Shown one piece after another: positions 9,219 through 19,503 of a stretch of DNA of 40,692 bases. The stretch is from Stentor coeruleus (Eukaryota; Ciliophora; Heterotrichea; Heterotrichida; Stentoridae). A program made the translations under genes and the position numbers. The DNA is taken from positions 1 to 40,692 of the forward strand of contig MPUH01000673.1 of NCBI GenBank assembly GCA_001970955.1, written 5' to 3'. The first letter of the stretch is position 1. The number at the start of each line of letters is the position of its first letter. The notes below the pieces were generated by a model. It was not told the DNA's origin, did not search any database, and saw nothing but the letters and a program-made list of their open reading frames with translations.

Positions 9219-10643
9219 TTTAAATTAATCCCAATAAAAATGTATAGCTTTCATCTAAAATTATTGAAATGGAAGTTCAAATGTGTTAAGATTAACTGGA
9301 TATCCGAAGTTTATATTATCAGCCTAATATTGAAATGCATAATTCTAAAATTGAGCTTAATTAGATCTAAAAATATTATCTTCATCAACTATGACTTCCA
9401 TGCTCCCTTTATTTAGAGATTTAGTGCTAAAGCTTAATTTCACAATCAATATAAGTCAAATAAACTTTATAACTCTAATAATTTTAATGCTATTATCTTT
9501 TAAGGCATCTTTAGTTACTTAAAAATATCGCAATACTATAAAAGTTAGCTTAGTCCCTCATCAATAATCATTTTTAATCTTTATATGTTATAACTCTAAT
9601 TGTTATGATTACTTTAATGCAAAAGTATTTTTTTCGTCTTACTATAGAAAAAATAGCAGTAGCAATTGCATCAATATTAAAGTGTAATATACCAAAATTT
9701 ATCTAAGTTCAATAATTGTTTTATTTAATCTAATAACCTAGTTATTAAAAAAATATTTGTTTTTATGCAAAGCTTAATCATTTTACATTGTATTAAGCCT
9801 ATTCAAGACAAAAATGTTATGCAAATTATAATTCTTCCATTTATAGCATAGTTATAAATTTATTTGGAAATCTTAATGCAAGATAATATATTTTATGTAC
9901 TAAACTAGGATTCAAAGTTTTTCAGTTAGTCTAAAATTGTATATAAAAAAGAATTTATAAAAGTTTAGTCTTATATTAAATTTTCCAATATTTTTTTCTC
10001 AATCGTATAATTATCAACAATAAGTACTAGGCTAAAGAGTCAAAGCAAATTGATTATTGATTTAAAAATTAGCTATAAAGATTTAATATTTCACTTTCAT
10101 CACTCTTTCAGATGCAAGTGATTCCTGTGAGAACTAGTTAAATTTGTGAGATGGCAGACCCTTTATGCTCTGAAAAGGGTGCCAGATTAGATTTGATATT
10201 AATCTAAGGCATATTATACAAAATCTCTTTGAAAAATTTTACTTCTTTTACTAATGATTTATTTATAGTTCAATAGTGTCTTATTACTAGACTTAAATAG
10301 ATATTTTACCTTAGTTTAATAAAGAATCCATACTTAGTATAATTAGGGAGGGAATTTACCGATTCCTCAGTCAAATATTTTACGAAAGGAAGACAAGCTA
10401 TATAAACATTCAAAATGGTAGTCTCAATCAAATGGCTTTCTTAAGATCAAGTGTTCAAGAGAATCTATAATATTGAATAAAAAAACAATGAACTTTATAA
10501 GAATAAGTATATATCACTTAAATATTAGAATAAGATTACAGTAATATATGATAAAATATAAACATTTTATTATTCTGTCAAAAACCTAATTATTGTTACC
10601 ATTTAATTCCCATCCACATATCAATATAAAACTTATTCAAATT
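9219..10643. other. Long AT-rich intergenic stretch with a double hairpin
   Basis: No gene is supportable. The only notable structure is at 10153-10205. Hairpin one pairs GGC+ACCCTTT (10153-10164, two-base bulge) with AAAGGGT+GCC (10174-10183). Hairpin two follows at once and pairs AGATTA (10184-10189) with TAATCT (10200-10205). It may be a small structured RNA or chance. No tRNA features are present. Confidence 0.35.
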
Positions 10644-11906
10644 ATGCTTTTCAAATTTTACAAAAAGTCTAGATACTGTTTTGCTCAAATGTTTGCAACC
10701 TTTTCCAATATATCAGTTTCGCACACAAAGTTGAATGCCAACTTAAAAAAAGATTTTTTTCCTTCTCTTTACTCGAAAAAATTGTTTGATATACAAGAAA
10801 ATTTTGGCGAGGTAAAAAGCTCACCTGACGAATCTTTAAACCAGCAATCTTTAAGAACTGCTTCATTTCTTATAGATATGGCTACTGATTTTATTGCAAA
10901 AAACAATTTGAATCAAGCCTCAGAGTGCTTAACTGAGGCTCATATAAAACTTGAGACAATTCCTGACAAAAACTCGCAAAAGACACTAAGTCTGTACAAA
11001 GAAATTGGAATGCTGTATTATAGTATTAAGGATTTGGTAAGGGCAGATACCTTCTTGTTAAAATCAATTCCTTTTATTCAATACTTTGATCCTTCAAATG
11101 AAGCTTTAGACTGGATTCATTATGGTTTACTAATGATTGAAAAAAAAGACGCAGATGCTGCTGTAGCATACTGCATAAATGCACTTAACATACTTAAAGA
11201 TAATAGCATCACTGGACTAACTTTAGCAAAGTCTCATGAGGCCTTAGGCCTTGCTTATGATTTGAAAAAAAATTATATCAAATCTCAAGAAAATTATGAT
11301 GAGGCCTTATCTATAATTAGCTTAGATAATAGTCGTGAAGCAATAGAACTTAAAGCTAAACTCTGCCAAAATTATTATATTCAGCAATTAGAACTAGGAG
11401 AAATTGGACATTGCTTAAAAATTGCTATTGATGGAAACGATGCACTAAAAAAGCTAGAAAACATAAATTTAAGACTAGATTACCTCTATTTAGCTTGCAA
11501 AAGAGCAATGCATGTACTCCAAAATCCATCAGTTTTAGATTCACTTCTTGATGAATTAATTGCACTTATACCAAACCTTGAAGAATCTATTCAGGCTAAT
11601 TATTATCGTTTCGCTGTTGATTTTTCAGTTCTTGCTAATAACTTTGAGAAAGCATATGAGCTTATTATGAAAAGTATCAAGATAAGGATGCTAAAAAAAA
11701 ACTCTCAAGAAATTGTTTTTGATTACTTAAAAGCTGCACAGATTAATTTTTCGCTTGGCTTAATAAGCAAAGGGAAATGCTATTTAGAACTCTCTGAATC
11801 ATTAATAGGCACTTTGAGTCAACCAGAAATAATGAAAGAATTGAATCTTACCAAGTATATGCATCAATGCGTAAAAGATTCAAAATGCTTTGCTTACTCC
11901 GAATAG
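10644..11906 (+). CDS. TPR-like helical repeat protein, possibly mitochondrial
   Basis: I start this gene at the ATG at 10644, giving 420 residues. The longer open frame begins at a TTG (10593), which is not a plausible eukaryotic start. A further ATG at 10692 is possible. The first 30 or so residues (MLFKFYKKSRYCFAQMF...) are basic, hydroxylated and free of acidic residues, like a mitochondrial presequence. From about residue 75 the protein is made of paired amphipathic helices of TPR type; two clear examples are ALGLAYDLKKNYIKSQENYD-EAL and the preceding EALDWIHYGLLMIEKK unit. TPR scaffolds mediate protein-protein contacts. I cannot assign a particular family, and localisation is inference. 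Confidence 0.65.
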   Translation: MLFKFYKKSRYCFAQMFATFSNISVSHTKLNANLKKDFFPSLYSKKLFDIQENFGEVKSSPDESLNQQSLRTASFLIDMATDFIAKNNLNQASECLTEAHIKLETIPDKNSQKTLSLYKEIGMLYYSIKDLVRADTFLLKSIPFIQYFDPSNEALDWIHYGLLMIEKKDADAAVAYCINALNILKDNSITGLTLAKSHEALGLAYDLKKNYIKSQENYDEALSIISLDNSREAIELKAKLCQNYYIQQLELGEIGHCLKIAIDGNDALKKLENINLRLDYLYLACKRAMHVLQNPSVLDSLLDELIALIPNLEESIQANYYRFAVDFSVLANNFEKAYELIMKSIKIRMLKKNSQEIVFDYLKAAQINFSLGLISKGKCYLELSESLIGTLSQPEIMKELNLTKYMHQCVKDSKCFAYSE

Positions 11907-13119
11907 TTCGGAGAAATAGATTAGATTAAATAGCTTAAAAGGTTTGCTTATTTATAGTTTATTAACTTCCCATTCTAACAAATTTGGTGAAAATGAAAAC
12001 TTATTAAGATTTAGTAAAGTTTTAGATTACTTGTTATAGTAAACATTTTCATTGGCACCTGATGGATAGACCCTGATTATTTTCCCAATAGGATTTTTCA
12101 TTTTCAAGTCTATTCAGTTTCATAGTTTGCAAAGTGAGCTTCTTAATCTTAAAACTTTACACAATATTCCTTTTATTATATAATTTATAAATCTATTTAA
12201 TAGTTTAAATTATGCGATAGAACGATTGTGAAGATAAATGAATGAAATTTAAACAAAAAGAATCATTATAGAACGTAGAGATATATTTATTAACAATATA
12301 GCAATATTGCGTGATAAGGTTAAGATAGATGCAAAGTTAGTTAATCGCTTAGGTGTGATTTTGATTGGGTATTAGCAACAGTAGTAAAGAAAAGCAATAC
12401 ATTCAAAGCTTTGTAGGTTTCAATTATATATATTATTTTTAATAAATTACGCTTATATATAAAACAAGAAAATCATATTATTATCCAGTGTAGTTTATAA
12501 ATTTCATATTATTTAATTGCGGATATTATAGGACTTTATCAGCATATTTTAGTAACTATGCAAGCATCAAGCATAAAATCAACTCAATTTGAGATTAAGG
12601 GTGCAATAATTAATAAGACTGAAATTATTATAGTATACCACACTATAGTCATATTATTAGTACCAGAAACTTTAAGTGCATTTATAGAGTATTTAATAAT
12701 TTAAAGTTCTAGAATGAAAATAGAAATAGTAGGCCTAACACAAAATATTTTAAAAATTACTTATTCAAAACATCTAGTTAAAATAAGGCGAAAGACAACA
12801 ATGAAAAATGTGGAATTCGTTCTAAGGCTTCCAAAAGAAAATTTCTCAATGAAAGCTCGAATCTTAGCATCCAAAAATAATAGCCTACAAAGAAGCTTTT
12901 GATGAATGCACATGTCTCTACATAGTATGGAAATAGCTGAAGCAGTGAAATTAAGAGAGAATTGAAAATAATAAGAAAATGAAGGCGAATTTCTAGAAAT
13001 AGATGTTTGAGAATATTTTATTTAAATTTCCAGACATAACATTTCTTCATTTTAACTGCATGTTTAACAGAGGTATTAAGTAATTTTCACATAGTCAGAA
13101 AACATTTTTTAAGCAATCC
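11907..13119. other. AT-rich intergenic, one doubtful 62-codon frame
   Basis: A plus-strand frame at 12714-12902 starts with ATG and ends on TGA TGA. The same frame continues with further stops to about 13018. It is basic and matches no family I know, and its length is not beyond chance. I do not call it a gene. Nothing else is evident. Confidence 0.35.
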
Positions 13120-14469
13120 TTAACTAATTTTTGTATAAAGAAAGCAATCACTATGGCCCCATGACATTAGGACACGAAAATATTGGCTTAGTGCCCAATT
13201 TGAATCTATTGGAAGCTCTTTTAGAGTAAGTACACGAGAACCCTTCTTCATTCCTTGGGATTTAGCAAATATGGCTTCAATAAGATCATCTAGGAAGCAT
13301 AAACTACTCATATAGACTATGTCGGCTTCTGACCAGTCATGAGTTTTAATATCGCCACAGAATACTTTTATGTTCGGGAACTGGGAACATAAGTACTCAC
13401 AAGTTGTAAAAACTGTTGGAAGATATTCAATACCTTTTATAGTTAGAAAAGGAAATGCTAAAGAAGCAGATATCATACTTTTTCCAACTCCACAGCCTAA
13501 GTCCCACAATATTTCACCAGGTTGAGGTCTAGCTGTTTCTAAAAGACAAAGGTAATTAAAAAAATCAACTTCTCCATAAGTAAATGCTAAGCTATGATTC
13601 AAGTTTAGAATACTTCTATCATTTTGTGATATAGAATATGAATCCACCTCTTTATATATTTCTTGAAAATTCTTATAGATTATTTCAATATCTTTTGGAA
13701 TTAAATTTTCAATAGGAATCTCTTGACAAGTTATGAGAAAGGTTCTTGGTAATTCTTCTAAATTGTCTATTCTTAAATACAAAGTATCAGAGTTGCTATT
13801 ATTTTTTGAATCTATGCAAAGTCTTGTTTTTGTGTTTCCTTCTTGAATCTTATTTCCTGGCATATGAAATGGGATAAACTCGAAAGGAAAACTAGGAAAG
13901 GGGTCTATTTCTATGTAGCCTTGACATTTTTCCCAGTATCCTGAGCTTGCATCATGCCATTCTAATTTTGGTCTTCTTACAGCAAAAGACCCAAAAATAG
14001 CACTACGTCCATTTTCAATAATGATTTCTAATCTCGATCGGCTTTTATGCTGGATTTTATATGCAAAATACTCACAGCTTTGAATTTCTATAGTATTAGA
14101 TGCTTGAAGGAGAATTGGAACTTTAGTTTGATAGTATTTTAAACGAAACTGAGATGGTTTAGCATTATAAATTCCAATTGTATAGATTCCATTCACGTAA
14201 TCTTGATCTCCTGGAAATTTTTGTATTGTATCTGTGCCAAAAAATGTAGATTTCCATGTGTATTTCACTAAATGATATTTACATAAGTCAGGGTTGTCTT
14301 CTGAATTTATAATATATAAATCAGGATCTGATTTTTCACCATAAGGCTCAACTCTTAATATTAGTTACGTAACAACAAGCTCCATTCCTGGGTCTTCAAT
14401 TTTCATTGTGTAATAAATAAAACCTTCTTCTTTTTCCTCACCATATACCCACTGGTTTTCTATGAGCAT
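13120..14469 (-). CDS. DOT1-like SAM-dependent methyltransferase fused to N-terminal beta-sandwich (PPC-like) domains
   Basis: This gene has two exons: 14469-14369 and 14353-13120. Splicing a 15-nt intron gives 444 residues. An in-frame TAA precedes the ATG. Roughly the first 120 residues look like a pre-peptidase C-terminal/calpain-III type beta-sandwich (DPDLYI, then NGIYTIGIYN with a Y.L end). A second, weaker beta-rich unit follows to about 270. The C-terminal part is a class I methyltransferase: motif I is WDLGCGVGKS, the acidic end of the second strand is GIEYL, and GDIKTHDWSEADIVY is the later core strand. This pattern is closest to DOT1-type enzymes, so a protein (perhaps histone) lysine target is possible but unproven. 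Such DOT1-like folds are common in protists. The combination with PPC-like domains is unusual. Confidence 0.75.
14354..14368 (-). other. 15-nt spliceosomal intron
   Basis: On the minus strand this reads GTAACTAATATTAAG. It contains an in-frame TAA. Removing it joins ...GTTAC to AGTTGAG... and links the upstream ATG to the long downstream frame. It ends in AAG rather than the TAG seen in the other three introns. Confidence 0.8.
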
Positions 14470-15030
14470 TTTAACTTATTATATAATAAATTTAACATAG
14501 CATGATTAATGGATTTCATCGAAAAAGTATTATCATTCTTGTTTTAATTTAATGAAAAACTGACCAGCTTAAATTTTTTAATATCATATTTATTATCAAA
14601 TATGAATGCTAATGATAAAAATTGACTTTTGGGTTGAAGAAAATTAACTGCGGACTTTAACCTTGTCTACAGATTGTGAGAATAAAGGCCTAGAACGGTA
14701 AATATTTGCATGAATCTTTGCAATTAGCACTTTTTGAGGAAATAGGAAAACTATTATCGATTCAAACCATAAAGTCTAAGAGGGTAAAAGTAAAACAACT
14801 TGCTGGAGCACTATACAAGAAATAATGAAAAATTAAAAAAATTGATTATTAAAATAATATACTTAAAAATTAATTGAATAATAAGGATAGGATAACTTAC
14901 TTATTATATTAGTAGTAATTAAGTTTAGCTTAAAAAATTATCAGGCCATTAATTGCATTAGCAAAATGCATCAAATATGGAGCATTATTAAACCAGCCTT
15001 CTGTGAGGAACTGACTGTAAGTATTGTTTT
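14470..15030. other. AT-rich intergenic, nothing firm
   Basis: A roughly 44-codon open plus-strand stretch ends at about 14825 but has no recognisable similarity and is within chance expectation. Base composition changes abruptly near 15030, where the GC-rich island begins. Confidence 0.35.
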
Positions 15031-15390
15031 ATAGGTGTATGCCACCCCCGTGAGGTTTTTTCTGTCTGCCCGGGTCCTGAGGGGCTTGGGTAATTAGTTT
15101 TTCCTGGAATGGTCCGGTGCCAAAGGTCGCAAGGTAGCTAGTAGGAGTGAGATTGCACAGACGCGCTGTCTATGCAACGCTTGATAGGGACTCAAGATAG
15201 AAACTTTTTGCCGGAGGGCTCTGAGCATCTTTCTCGTGGGATCCAGCTAGGCCAGGCTTTTTCACCCAATTTGGCGATTAAGGGGAAAATGTTGCGCAAT
15301 CCCTGAAGGAGCTTGGCAGTGCTAAATTGCGGTGTTAGCATGGCTTGGTTCTATATACTGAGAAGGTGTTGAGGCGATTAATAAATCGCA
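15031..15390. ncRNA. Candidate structured noncoding RNA in a GC-rich island (unidentified)
   Basis: About 350 bp are strikingly richer in G+C than everything around them and contain no usable open frame. Several strong hairpins are visible. CCCGGGTCC (15069-15077) pairs fully with GGGCTTGGG (15082-15090) around a TGAG loop. TTGCACAGAC (15153-15162) pairs with GTCTATGCAA (15168-15177). GCTAA (15321-15325) pairs with TTAGC (15335-15339). GCGATT (15374-15379) pairs with AATCGC (15384-15389). Hairpin one needs G-U pairs on the plus strand, whereas hairpin two is perfect with one U-G only on the minus strand, so orientation is undecided. I checked by eye for SRP RNA, RNase P, spliceosomal snRNA, rRNA and tRNA signatures and found none convincing. 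T runs of five or six argue against a single Pol III transcript. Confidence 0.35.
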
Positions 15391-15452
15391 TTACTAACTA
15401 AGTAAATTGCATTTATATAGCTTTCGTAGTTGATAATATATTTAATTATATT

Positions 15453-15842
15453 ATGAAGAGATCTCTTGATCATCTACCTTTTCTATCATCAAACAATCAA
15501 TCTCCAAGAAAATCTCCAGTATAATATAATTAGCACCGCAATCCATTTGACGATTTAATGACACTAGGCAATTTAAAGCCAATTGCTCATAAGACAAAAT
15601 TTATTTCACAAAAACCTTCAGAGCCTTGTATTTTTCCTGTACTATCTCAGAAATCTCCTATTAGCATTGCAAAAATAAGCAGTGAAAAGCTAATAAGAAC
15701 TAAAATGAACTTTTTTAGATGCTATAGTAAAAGTCCCAGACACACAAGAAAGGAACTTGAAAGATTGGACACTCCTCGCTTTTTAGAGGCCGGAGAGGAA
15801 TTTAACGATATTAGTTTTAGTGAAAAGAAAATATTTAAATAA
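15453..15842 (+). CDS. Small basic Ser/Pro-rich protein, two exons, unknown function
   Basis: The exons are 15453-15518 and 15534-15842, giving 124 residues after removal of a 15-nt intron. The first exon encodes 22 residues (MKRSLDHLPFLSSNNQSPRK...), and the joined frame continues with HRNPFDDLMTLGN. The protein is basic and rich in Ser, Pro and Lys. Repeated short SP/SPR motifs (NQSPRKSP, SQKSP, SKSPRH) look like proline-directed phosphorylation sites. There are no membrane segments or known domains, and it is probably intrinsically disordered. Canonical intron and clean ATG and stop support a real gene. It lies 60 bp after the GC-rich island. I do not recognise a family. Confidence 0.6.
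15519..15533 (+). other. 15-nt spliceosomal intron
   Basis: The sequence is GTATAATATAATTAG. It contains an in-frame TAA in the reading frame of exon 1, and its removal joins exon 1 (22 codons, phase 0) to the downstream frame. Confidence 0.8.
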
Positions 15843-16914
15843 TTTAAAGCTTGTAAGCACTAGAATATCTCTAGTTAATATTTAATTGTATTAATAGTAA
15901 GTATAATTAAAAAATAGCGATTGAAAGAAATATCACTAAACTGCTTGAAAAATTTTACTCCTAATTAATAAGCAATAAATATGATAGATAGCTAATGCTA
16001 GAATTTTAGAGATAATTTTATTGAATATATTTAAACCTTAGAAAACAAATTCGATTTTTTCTAATCTATTTTATATGATAATATTGAAAAAGTATAGTGA
16101 AAAAGTAACTAAATTTATAGTCCATTAGAATTCATGATATTCAGTAATAATAACCTTGAAATTGCGATTATATTACTATCTATATCTTATACTCCACAAA
16201 AAAATGATATTGAGTTTTTTAAGCTTTTAGATTTTATAAGATCAATTGCACTCATTTTTAACGTTCTATTTTTTCATATTCAAAGGAGTAGCTCTGATTT
16301 TAAATCCAGCGATTCCAGCATTTATTAAAATAATTTATGATACATTAGTTAAAGAAGGAGTTTATTAAGATTGTTTATTTCCTTGATAAGCTAGACAATG
16401 ATATATTTATTACTTTATAGTTTTCTAATATAGATGAATTTAATCATTGAAATATATTTTCAATAAGTATGCAACAAAAATTAAGTATACCAAGAATCTA
16501 TCTTAATTAAACTGAAAAATAATATCATTTTTAAATTAAGTATTTTAAATAACCAGAAATTTATACTTACTCAAAATGATTAACTACTTTTACAGTATAT
16601 AGTTTAATTTTTATATTTGATAAATTCATTAGATTTTATGAATTCTCTTATTTCAATGCTTGAAAGTATAACTGAAGCCATAAAATGATTGCATATAGTG
16701 AAGATTTTAATGAATTGATATATTATTGAAACAAATTTATAGTATTATTTTGCAAATCTAAATAATATCATTCATATATAAAGATAATTTATATTACTAA
16801 TGCAAAGTTTAATAGAACAAATATTTATCTTGCTTATTTTGAATGATAAATTATTATTTTTATTTTTGTCAGAGTTATAACTAAATTTAAATTATACTAA
16901 AGGCGAATTAAAAT
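15843..16914. other. AT-rich intergenic, possible very decayed coding traces
   Basis: A 64-codon frame at 16134-16328 starts with ATG. A second frame (ending at about 16371) overlaps its end and reads ALILNPAIPAFIKIIYD. This could be one gene broken by frame shifts, but I cannot tie it to a family, so I leave it uncalled. The rest shows nothing. Confidence 0.3.
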
Positions 16915-18186
16915 CTAAGATGCTATAATATTCAATTTTGCTATATTAAATTTTTTCTGATTTTGCCCATAATTAGATATCTCATTATCTCCGATATACC
17001 ACATTGTCGGGTTGCTAAAGCAAAATGACTCATCTAAATAAAAGCATTCACTAAAGGTCTGATGAATTGTATCGAAAAAATAGCTTTTCTTTTCGATATT
17101 TTTATTACTATTTCTTCCTCCTAGCAGTAGTATCATATCTCCCATAGAAATTAGACCAATACCTGTAAGTTCATTTGGGATTTGAACACTCAATAACTCC
17201 CATTCATTAAATTCAAATTTCTCTATTATATTCAACTTTTCATGATTAGATCCTCCAAATGTATATACTACTTTAAATACATTTATTGCAGAAAAGCTAT
17301 CTTTAGGAATTTTCATGTTTGGAAGGCATTCCCATTCGCATTCATCATATATTTCTACACTTGATAGCAAACTATCATCATTTTCATCAATTCTTCCACC
17401 TAAAATTGCAGGACGATCATTTATCCAAGTCATAGAATGCCAATATCTTTTTTGGTTGAAGCAAGGCAGAATTGTAACAATACCAGTTTCTATATTTATT
17501 ATCTGAGCACTGTTACTTGCAGGATAATTTCCTGTGAACATAATTTCATTTTTACTGATGCTTAGCATTCGTCCATTAAAAGTCAGATTCGTTTGTATTT
17601 TTTTTTCCTTTCCAGGATGTAAATTTAAGCTATTTCCCTTAATAACGCAAGCACTTTGAAAACTATAGTTAAAGAGGCAGTGAGGAAATGCAGGTAGTGA
17701 TAATTCTATTAATACCGAATTAAATTTGTTTAGCTTTACTCTTGGGCATTGAATGTGCTTAAAAACTTCAGGCTCTTTGTCTGTTATACAAGCTTGGTAG
17801 GGTGGGATTATATTTTTCACATTTACTTTTAACTCAGAGCATTTTTCAAGCTCCTTAAGAGTTTTTTTGCATGATCTAATAAAGCTCATTAATTGATTTA
17901 TATGATAAGCTGCAGAGCTCTGCACATTTGCTGTAAGACTTTCTGAGTGTTCTACTATTCTGGTAATGATTTTATTGGATTCTTTAATTATTTCTTGTAT
18001 TCGATTGAATAAACATACTTTCGAGAATGATTTGCCAGATCTTTTTTGGAGTGAGGATACAACGTGCTCTTTTTCAATTTTTAGGTGGTCATTAATATGA
18101 ATTTGACAAAAGTACTTTTCAAAACCTTCACATTTACAGCATTGAGTTGCTGACCCTAAGCAAGAACAACAAATAATTGAAGACAT
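16915..18186 (-). CDS. B-box-like zinc finger / kelch-repeat protein
   Basis: The 423-residue product begins with a Cys/His cluster (C6, C7, C9, then CCKCEG...YFCQIHINDH) that resembles a B-box zinc-binding module. A helical region at about 60-115 is probably a short coiled coil. The rest reads as a degenerate kelch propeller with units such as RPAILGGRID, VVYTFGGSNHEKLNIIEKF and MILLLGGRNSN, where the GG pair followed by an aromatic or charged strand marks each blade. The architecture is TRIM-like without a RING finger, suggesting a protein-binding adaptor, perhaps in ubiquitin ligation or at the cytoskeleton (inference). A homologue with the same layout lies at 36223-37560. The region upstream of the ATG is a retrotransposon relic starting only about 7 bp away. 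Confidence 0.75.
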   Translation of the reverse strand: MSSIICCSCLGSATQCCKCEGFEKYFCQIHINDHLKIEKEHVVSSLQKRSGKSFSKVCLFNRIQEIIKESNKIITRIVEHSESLTANVQSSAAYHINQLMSFIRSCKKTLKELEKCSELKVNVKNIIPPYQACITDKEPEVFKHIQCPRVKLNKFNSVLIELSLPAFPHCLFNYSFQSACVIKGNSLNLHPGKEKKIQTNLTFNGRMLSISKNEIMFTGNYPASNSAQIINIETGIVTILPCFNQKRYWHSMTWINDRPAILGGRIDENDDSLLSSVEIYDECEWECLPNMKIPKDSFSAINVFKVVYTFGGSNHEKLNIIEKFEFNEWELLSVQIPNELTGIGLISMGDMILLLGGRNSNKNIEKKSYFFDTIHQTFSECFYLDESFCFSNPTMWYIGDNEISNYGQNQKKFNIAKLNIIAS

Positions 18187-18192
18187 ATTTTA

Positions 18193-19330
18193 TTTAAGGA
18201 AATTGAAAAACGAGGAATTAGAGAAGATATTATCCAAGTCCTTAAAGGAATGTACACTGGAGAAGAAAATGCAATAATTATGAATGGAAAACCTGGCAAA
18301 TGGCTTAAGATAAAGAAAGGTGTCAGATAAGGTGGCTCCTCATCTCCAATGTGCTTCAATTTTATGCTGAACGAGCTTGCATGGGCAATTGAAAAGAGCC
18401 CTTATGGAATAAAAATATCAAACAACAGGGAAGTATGAATCTTGCTTATGCAGACGATATAGTCCTGGCTGCAGACTCTGAAAAAGAATTACAAGGCTTA
18501 AGCAAAATAGTTGAGAAATGGCTTACAGACTATAAACTCAACCTCAACTATTCTAAATCGGAAGTAGTGGTATATGGAATTGATCATAAACCGCAAATAA
18601 TAATTAACAAAACCAACTTAAAGAAACCGGCTCCTACAAATACCTTGGATACATTTCAAGTAAAAGAAAAAGAAGCAAATAAACATATAATCGATAGGGA
18701 AACAAAAATGAAAGGAGCCCTAGGCTTCTTTTTAAACATAGTAAGCACACTGAAAGGAATTTCAACCCAAAAAAAAAATCATAGCAAAAACATGCATAGA
18801 AGAAGCTGTATATATATGGGACAGAAATTATGACTAATCAAGAAAATGCAAAAAAATAATAGAGAATATAGAAAAAAATACAAAGAAAATTTATTAGATC
18901 TTTGCTAAAAGCTAATCAAAATATTGCAAATGAAATAATCATGCTTGAACTAGGCATGATCTCAGTAAGAAGTCTAATGGATCTAATATTACAAAAATGC
19001 ATCAAGAAAAAGATACATTAAATGAAGCAATACATATAGAAAATAAAACTAGAAACCTCTCATGGGAAAAAAGATGCAAAGAAATCATGTCCAAATACAA
19101 AATTGAAGATTATAAAGAGACTAATAATAGCAACAAATGGTTAAAGGTATCTGTTAAAAAAATAAAAGAGACAAATGTAGAACGACAAAAGAGATACTAA
19201 AAAATAAAATAACCGCAGAACTATACTTATCAAATTTTCTGAGATTTCAGAGTTTTAGCGGTAGAAGGTACAGAAGGCTTTCTATCATAATAAATCTGGC
19301 ACTTACTGACGCTAAATCGCCTAGAATTTG
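18193..19330 (+). mobile_element. Decayed LINE (non-LTR retrotransposon) reverse transcriptase, 5'-truncated
   Basis: The plus strand encodes the reverse-transcriptase core. EIEKRGIREDIIQVLKGMY leads to KKGVR-stop-GGSSSPMCFNFML, which is the RQGxxxSPxLF motif with a TAA where Gln is expected. After a one-base frame shift comes NLAYADDIVLAA, the catalytic YADD motif with both Asp residues. Downstream, in another frame, RKFIRSLLKANQNIANEIIMLEL matches the post-RT region. Several stops and frame shifts make it inactive. The palm is entered abruptly at 18193, as expected of 5' truncation during target-primed insertion. The 3' boundary is uncertain (19200-19400). It is clearly older than the element at 3.6 kb. 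Confidence 0.8.
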
Positions 19331-19503
19331 ACAGATGTCGCCTAATAGGTGGCATCATGCTCTGCTATTTATTAATTTATATACAACAATAAAATATTTA
19401 GCTACATCTCATTTAGGAAAATACAAATAAGCATTTGATTTAAAAATATTTTATTTCTTAGTTACTAAGATTTATTAAATTTTCGAATTATCACTAATTA
19501 GAA

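Noticed and set aside
10158..10200. YALKR peptide near 10.16 kb as the missing C-terminus of the H4 pseudogene
   Set aside because: Only five residues match and it lies nearly 1 kb away without supporting sequence between.
10593..10643. Longer N-terminus for the TPR-like gene beginning at 10593
   Set aside because: The codon at 10593 is TTG, not ATG. The first ATG in frame is at 10644, and the peptide from there looks like a targeting sequence.
15031..15390. Telomerase RNA template in the GC-rich island
   Set aside because: The minus strand contains CTAACACC, one repeat length of a CCCTAACA-type telomere, but not the one and a half repeats a template needs.
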